DNA of 64,000 nt. It comes from Hyaloperonospora brassicae (lineage: Eukaryota > Oomycota > Peronosporomycetes > Peronosporales > Peronosporaceae). Of this stretch, positions 58,289 to 64,000 are shown piece by piece. Position 1 is the stretch's first letter. Each line of letters starts with the position of its first letter. Location: NCBI GenBank assembly GCA_947650285.1, contig CANTFL010000945.1, positions 62,001 through 126,000 of the forward strand, given 5' to 3'. The notes under the pieces were generated by a model. That model saw only the letters and a list, made by a program, of their open reading frames with translations. It was not told the origin of the DNA and searched no databases. Made by a program: the position numbers and the translations under genes.

Positions 58289-58866
58289 TGTTACCGACTC
58301 AAGCGTAGATTGACTACAGGTGCTACCATTTGTAGCGGAGCTACACAGCTCCTTAAGTCAGAGGAAGACTTAACGCTCTCACGAGCAACTTTGGTTCTAC
58401 GAACTCGACTCAGAGAGTCAACAGCTCAGAGAGCTTAGGTTTGGTTCAGAGAACCCGACTCAGAGAGTCAACAAGCTCAGAGAGCTTACGGTCCCCGTTC
58501 CTGAGGGATCAAACGATTCAAAAGAATCACAGCACAGAGTGCTCGAGGACAAGATACCTTTACAGGCGTTGTTTTCGTCCTCCCGATCGAAGACGCCTCG
58601 TAAGGCACGTGTCTCTTATTGATCAAAAGGGGAACTGAATTTTATTTCTTCTTTAAACCTAAAGAACACCATAGAACAACGTACTTAACCTAGTCACTAA
58701 GGTTCAAAGGAAAACCTCCCTAAAGATCTCGTAATCAATTGTTGACAGACATCAGTCTTCAACAATTAATACACTTACTGTGTTCTACTATCACTTAACA
58801 GGGTACCCCTTTCTTGTGTGCACCACACCTATCGTCGACTACCAGTCGACGTGTAACCCCGTTACA
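58289..58866 (-). repeat. 5' LTR of gyp-1 copy c
   Basis: 578 bp. The outer edge on the minus strand is the palindromic TGTAACGGGGTTACA; the inner edge is near CGGTAACA, followed by ACTGATCCTCTG (primer-site position, tRNA not assigned). An internal tandem duplication, ACTCAGAGAGTCAACA with AGCTCAGAGAGCTTA, lies near 58,400-58,490. Confidence 0.75.
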
Positions 58867-59451
58867 ATATCGATCAGATATTCCGTAGTCAAACAATTAC
58901 TACGGCCGCATACGTCAGATGATGCCAGTTTTGTGAAGGCCCACTCACTTCAGCATTCGTAGTGACATACTTGCTGCTGTGTTAAGCACTTGTCTCGAAT
59001 GAGGGCGCAGAAATAGACTGGACATAATTCAAACGATGACCAGTCGTCAAGATCCATGCGCGAGCTGGCTCGAACCCCATGCCCGCCGACTCAACTACTT
59101 GCACACATTGAGCCTCAGATTTGTTTGTATGATGCAACTGGTGAATTCTCTGTAGAAGGTGTATAAAGCCTCAAACACACGAGTAGTATCGAAGCCCTAT
59201 CCTGTCGCAATATCTCCGCGGCGCTTCGGCTTCTTCCTATCTTGAACCCTGGCGTTAATGAAGACAGCCCAGTAGACGCTCGCAGTTTCAGCTGACCACA
59301 GCCTCTCATGCTCAGATTTTTGCCAGATTTCTGACATAGTTCGTATGATCGATCGAGCCTTTCTCACTGTATGCGTTAGCTAGATACCCCTATCGCGTAA
59401 CTGGAGCCCTACTGCTCGCGTGGCGCCCCGACTGTCAGTGGTTGCGATTCT
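58867..59451. other. Upstream region of SCR copy 3
   Basis: No gene. The stretch 59,270-59,400 is diverged but recognisably related to the region upstream of SCR copies 1 and 2: CGCTCGCAGTTTCAGCTGACCACA against CGCTTGCAGTTTCAGCTGGTCACA, and ACATAGTTCGT in both. Confidence 0.5.
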
Positions 59452-59469
59452 GTCATTCCGCAATCTGCC
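59452..59469 (+). promoter_or_regulatory. Oomycete-type core promoter of SCR copy 3
   Basis: GTCATTCCGCAATCTGCC, matching the oomycete initiator type, 58 bp from motif start to the ATG. Two bases differ from copy 1 while the surroundings are much more diverged. Confidence 0.65.
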
Positions 59470-59509
59470 GACCAAAGCACACTTCAGCCAGCTTCTCCAG
59501 TCGCTCAAG

Positions 59510-59689
59510 ATGGACTTCAAGACCAGTCTATTGATCGCAATCGCTATCATCGCCGCCCCATCTGCAAACAGTCAGTCGCTTGATAGAAAGTGTTATGCCG
59601 GTTGCATGTCTGGCACCACATATCCTGGGTGTAGTGGCAAGGACAAATGCTGTATGCGCCAGTGTCTTAAACAGCCTGGTTCCCCCTAA
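59510..59689 (+). CDS. Small cysteine-rich secreted protein (copy 3, older paralogue)
   Basis: 59 residues from ATG 59,510; an in-frame upstream ATG at 59,420 is rejected because it precedes the core promoter. The signal peptide is residues 1-21 (Ile/Ala-rich, ending SANS). The mature part has six Cys in C-x3-C-x8-C-x5-CC-x3-C, nearly the spacing of copies 1 and 2, with Cys-Tyr at Cys1 kept. Mature sequence otherwise differs strongly. Likely a secreted effector-like protein of the same family in inverted orientation; PcF-type membership is inference. Confidence 0.75.
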   Translation: MDFKTSLLIAIAIIAAPSANSQSLDRKCYAGCMSGTTYPGCSGKDKCCMRQCLKQPGSP

Positions 59690-62600
59690 ACTTCGCACAC
59701 ATGGGTTCGTACAATACCTCCACTGCATATTTTCGTCGGGATGTGGGCTTACTCGTTGCTTGGTGTGTATCACAGCTGGAGTGAGAAACGCTAATACCAC
59801 AGTGAAGGACTGTTGGATTTCTGCGCTTTTACTTGGTGTGGCATGAGTGACTCTCGACTAAGACGGTTGTCTACACCACCTTCGGCATGCGACTACTACT
59901 GCATCCCAATTAGATTCTACCAGTATCGGTTGCAGGGACTCGACAATGTTAACGACTAATATTGAGATGAGGCAATACGCCATTGGTGCATGATTAAAAT
60001 CGTTTGAGCTGTACTAATCGTATCAGTCGCTTGAAACATGGCCTTTGTCAAAATACGTGAAACCTCTTCAGCGGGGATAAATTTGCTGAACTTCGTAGCC
60101 TAAAGATTTGTTCCCAATGCTTTTTTTCAATTTGTTCCAAACGCCTTTTCATCTTGCATGCCATGAATGTATGTCAGACGCAGTGATAGAACCGTAAGTT
60201 AAGGATCCTACAGCACATAGAATCGGACACTTTTGTATGTTGTACCTCCACCAGACGGAGTGATATTTGAAATGGACGTACCTACGTAGCAATGTGTAGG
60301 CAATATACAACCGCATATAAAATAGAAGGCATCGATAAAACGCACCAGATAACCACAAAAGTAAGGAAGATAATTAAGTGATCAAAATACACAAAACTCA
60401 CAAGGTGTCAAAAATTGAAATACACCGCACGATAAGAATTTAAACGAATTAAACCAGGAAGGGGATATAATGGATACAAATGAGCCAGATCAGCCAGCGA
60501 TGTACACTGTACGGCGAAATATGGACATGCGTGGAATCACATGAATACTCGTCGACATTGTTGATGGTAGTTGTGAGAGCGTTGTTATAAATTACAAACA
60601 AATCAAATCCGGCGCTTAGGAGGTGGCGGATCTGTCTTTTTCGTCTCCTGTGATCACATGCTAATAACGATAACGTTATTGACACTTTCGTACCGTTGTT
60701 GCAGGGTGCATGATCTCTTTTATTCAGGCATTAGACTATAGTGTCCTGCAGGTAAAGTCACCTTGTCTAAAATTTGTCAAAGAATGCTGTATCAGCATGC
60801 TGTATCTTGTGTTCGAAGTGGACAAAGAGGACCGAGCTGCTACGCTTACGCGCATTTTGTGCTGTACCACAGACGACAATAATGCGACTACCTTCGCAGC
60901 ATACATTCCGCAATATTCGTATCAGCATCAACATCACCACACAGTTCGGTATCGCTTCTGACGACCACAACATTCTATCATCATTGCTTGTTTTGCTAAC
61001 GTTCGACCTACCTTGTGTCCATAAGTACCCGAGTGATCACGTGCAACAGTATCGAAGTACTCCCTTCGGCATATCGAAATCTCGACATAATGAATGTGGC
61101 TTGTCTACACATCGTCTTTACTGCTCATGTCTTACCTCAAACATCTTACAAATCATTTTGTACGTGCCTTTTGAAATAGAGCTGTCTCATCTCATTCATC
61201 TAAACGATCAGGCCGTGACGACAGCTACACATAATGTAGTCTCAGATTACAGGAGCCGAATAAAAGAGTTAAGACGAGCGTGATCTTATCATCAACGAGT
61301 AAACGCATTATTAGGCTACGTTCGATGCGTCGACGCAATCTTTTTTTCGATTGCATGCCATTACATCTTACATGCCGGCAGTGAAATGCGACTTTCGACA
61401 AAAAAACTATAGTGGTTTTGTATCAACACAGTTGAAGACGGAATGAAGGATTATACGTGGATGTATACGTGGATATATAGATGCATGATACGATTCATCC
61501 GTACATTTGATCTTCTGGAACACACACACTATTACATGTGAAAAAAATCAAACGATGTGGTGCATAATGTTATCGTTTGCATTTAAGAATCATTTTTCAT
61601 TTTCTATCTTGTGGTGCTCTCTTTTCCTTTTTGCCTATGTAAATGATATATATATTATAACTCCGACAAACAAAATTTATTTGCCCCCAGTAGGCGATGG
61701 TGACCATTTATTAAAAGGCCATCCAATTATGGCCAATACGTAAGATTTTATTTACAATTCAAACACGCATATCCTCATTTAGCCGTATAGTGCGTACTTC
61801 ACCGCAGTAATGGAAAATCAGGCATGCACCTCGCAATGTGCCAGAAAAGACGAATTAGTGACAAAGTACTTACAAATCATTTTACAGACATATAAAGCAG
61901 CGGATGCTCGAACTCTAAGCGGGTAATGTGCGAACTAGAATAAAAGTATATATCCGAGATATGTGTTTAACACGAGATACGTGATCTAAATATTCAAGTA
62001 TATAGGCTTTAGTGTTCAATACATGAAGCAACTCTAATGTTAGCCGCTGTAACGTTGACCTACGTGTCCTAGGCTACTGCAGCATAAATAGTCACCACTA
62101 CTCACGATAAAAGTGTATGAATGCGGATATCCCTCCTGCCAAGCTAGTAGAGGAAGGGGGGATCACTGCAAAATGCCAATTTGCAGATATAATGATGTTG
62201 GCAATCAATGAAACGAAGATGAGCACGTGAGAGCATTTTGTAAAAGTCGTGTAAGAAAAAGAGTATATATATAGTAAAATAGAGGAAGAGACTACCAAGG
62301 TCCAATCGATAGTAATAGGAGGCCTGTTTAAGATGCTTAGCGGAATAAAAATGTAATGTATGCATGTGGTCCAAATGAAAGAGACCACAAGCAGGCCATG
62401 TTAACCTATTCTTTGAAATTTATTCATGTGAAAGTTCCGTGGATGTGTATTAAATTTCATGCGTCAAGAATAAACAAAAAAAGCTATATATCGCCTACGG
62501 CCTTTGTGACATAAATCGTACACTTTCGCGCGTCGTATTTGAATGTATAATAATATTCGTCAGCAGGTGTCCAACACTAGCAAGCCCGTCGACTATATAT

Positions 62601-64000
62601 AGCTATTCTGGATGACAAATTAACTATTAATGATAGGCGTAAAATATAAGGAAGGTCTGGTGAAGTCTAGAGATCGACTAAGGCAAGATTATCTAATTTA
62701 TGTAAATATGAGGTAATGCTTCACGAAACTTATGCTTAGGCTCGAAGCGCAAGCGCTTGCTAACGTAGAAAGACCTCTGAACATGGAAATTTTGTCGTAA
62801 AAGAAAATGCTTGCCACTGACGCTACCTCAGATTCAGCTTCGCTTAAATTCGCAAGGCGTATTGCACATAGTAAAAGGAGTTTAATTTATCTTTCAGTTA
62901 AACTTTTATATTTCTAGCATAAAAATTGTGTAAAGTGATTATCAAAATTGTCGACATGGACACCATTTGATTGAAAAAACAAGGGACTGGGGTGGAGCGG
63001 GTCTCACAACATTGATAATGTAACACCACCTCTCCACTGCGCTCAGATAACCGAATATGGAGGGGGAACACATTTAACGTTCATTTCTCTTCCTCCTCAC
63101 CTAGTGTACCCGTCAGTAGGGCGGATATACCCTTTTCGGTAAACTCGTGTCGATGCTAAAATCGACCGTGTTTGGTAAGGGGGTGGTCGCCTTAAATGAT
63201 TTATGCAGTCGTGGTTCATTTTAAGGCACTAGATATGAGCTACCTGGAACTGAACGATATCGTCCTTTTAATTTGTATCTTGATCCGCTTTACCTACAAA
63301 CCATTTAGGTAGTCTTACGATCTTAATCTCCCTTGATTTATTGCTGCGCCCTATCGCAGCTATCTTGGTGCTCGCGAGAATACTAAGCACATGTTCAAAT
63401 GATCCAGGTACGATATCTCTATAATCGAGAAGATTAAATCATTATATTGTCGTAAAGCTCATATATATTTATACACTCCAGAAGATATGACGCGTGTCTT
63501 ATCAAGAAAATGAAAGTCTGTTAAGTGCTATCCAACCTAATTGCTAAACCTACAACCTAGCCTATCCATGCCAAAAGACACTCGTCAGGTGTCGTCCAAC
63601 GAATCACTCTGTATCTTATAGATCGTAGGCTCATTGATTTATCTCCAACCCTTGACTTAGGTCAGGATCTGATGCCCGATCGGATTCCCTCTCGAATCAG
63701 AATCCATCTCGGATCGGATCCCTTCCCGTTCCAAATCCAATCACAGTTTATATAAATTGTCGTGATCCACCCATTTCACTTCGTAACTCTAACAATCACC
63801 AAAGATTCCACTATTCAGTCTATTTTAAACACTTTCTAACATTCACTTGTTTAAACCCGTCCCAGGTACTGCTTAATGGCGGGCATTAGTAGTTCTAATA
63901 TTCATGTTTACCCTGTAGACTTATTCTGTATGGTTTCTTTTCTCCTCCCTCGCCCACGCAAGGATCTGTAACAAATTTATCCATCTTGGCCGTACTAGCT
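59690..64000. other. AT-rich region without convincing genes
   Basis: Frames up to 169 codons (60,774-61,283, plus) and several of 76-96 codons show no domains, signal peptide or promoter. A hydrophobic 78-codon frame at 61,507-61,743 is probably chance in AT-rich sequence. Near 63,660-63,750 a short GATC-rich degenerate repeat (CGGATTCCCT, TCGGATCGGATCC) precedes a TATATAAA box and CCCATTTCACTTCG, which might be a promoter. The only short frame after it ends at about 63,970. Confidence 0.4.

Larger units (their letters stand above)
51504..58866 (-). mobile_element. gyp-1 element copy c, better preserved
   Basis: Minus-strand gyp-1 with full 5' LTR (58,289-58,866), intact gag, readable protease, RT with YFDD, RNase H, integrase and chromodomain, and a 3' LTR truncated to about 200 bp (51,504-51,702). 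Relative to copies a and b the body is about 80 percent similar by eye, but from 52,765 leftwards it is almost identical to copy b. No SINE and no AT-rich gag insertion. Confidence 0.88.

Noticed and set aside
60774..61283. 169-codon ORF
   Set aside because: No recognisable motif, alternative frames overlap it, and composition resembles the surrounding noncoding DNA.
1..64000. RxLR or Crinkler effector genes
   Set aside because: No ORF with a signal peptide followed by RxLR-EER or an LxLFLAK-type motif was seen.

Overview
The window looks like repeat-rich nuclear DNA of an oomycete (Peronosporales-like: Phytophthora or a downy mildew). Four things point there. It is packed with Ty3/gypsy retroelements that have integrases with HHCC and D,D35E motifs followed by chromodomains. 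It holds a dimeric tRNA-derived SINE. It has small cysteine-rich secreted proteins. And it has the oomycete-type core promoter GTCATTCyGCAATCTrCCG about 55 bases upstream of those genes. No bacterial operons, rRNA genes, CRISPR arrays or free-standing tRNA genes are visible. Species cannot be settled from sequence alone. All identity levels given here are judged by eye.

Layout. 1-9,898: a gypsy element of family 'gyp-1' (+ strand, 1,880-9,898) with a solo LTR on its left (730-1,201) and a SINE inserted in its RT gene. 9,899-11,930: no recognisable gene. 11,930-17,950: a heavily decayed gypsy element of a second family, 'gyp-2' (- strand). 18,350-19,392: a 1.04-kb element with about 58-bp terminal inverted repeats enclosing a reverse-transcriptase zinc-finger remnant. 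19,640-24,421: a 3'-truncated gyp-2 element (- strand). 25,153-25,314: a small cysteine-rich secreted protein gene (- strand). 26,300-27,924: a GC-rich block with a 121-bp tandem array, bounded by two copies of a 0.6-kb sequence. 30,175-37,878: a gyp-1 element (- strand) followed by 37,879-39,757; together these are the inverted copy of 1-8,982. 40,170-47,972: the best preserved gyp-2 element (- strand). 48,713-48,874: second copy of the cysteine-rich gene. 51,504-58,866: a divergent, better preserved gyp-1 element (- strand). 59,510-59,689: a third, older paralogue of the cysteine-rich gene (+ strand). 59,690-64,000: AT-rich, nothing convincing.

Large-scale structure. The window is a mosaic of segmental duplications. 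A 9-kb inverted repeat (1-8,982 against 30,771-39,757) encloses a 21.8-kb spacer. A direct duplication places 19,640-31,435 against about 43,190-52,765, and the 26.3-27.9-kb array block is an insertion present only in the first copy. Breakpoints of near-identity fall inside the gyp-1 elements, so those elements are chimeric.

How the parts work together. Almost all coding sequence is retrotransposon gag-pol, now broken by stops and frameshifts. Only the three small secreted protein genes look like functional host genes. The most unusual feature is a long reading frame on the opposite strand at the 3' end of both gypsy families. It starts just inside the 3' LTR and runs antisense into the chromodomain and integrase region, where it would encode a strong coiled coil.
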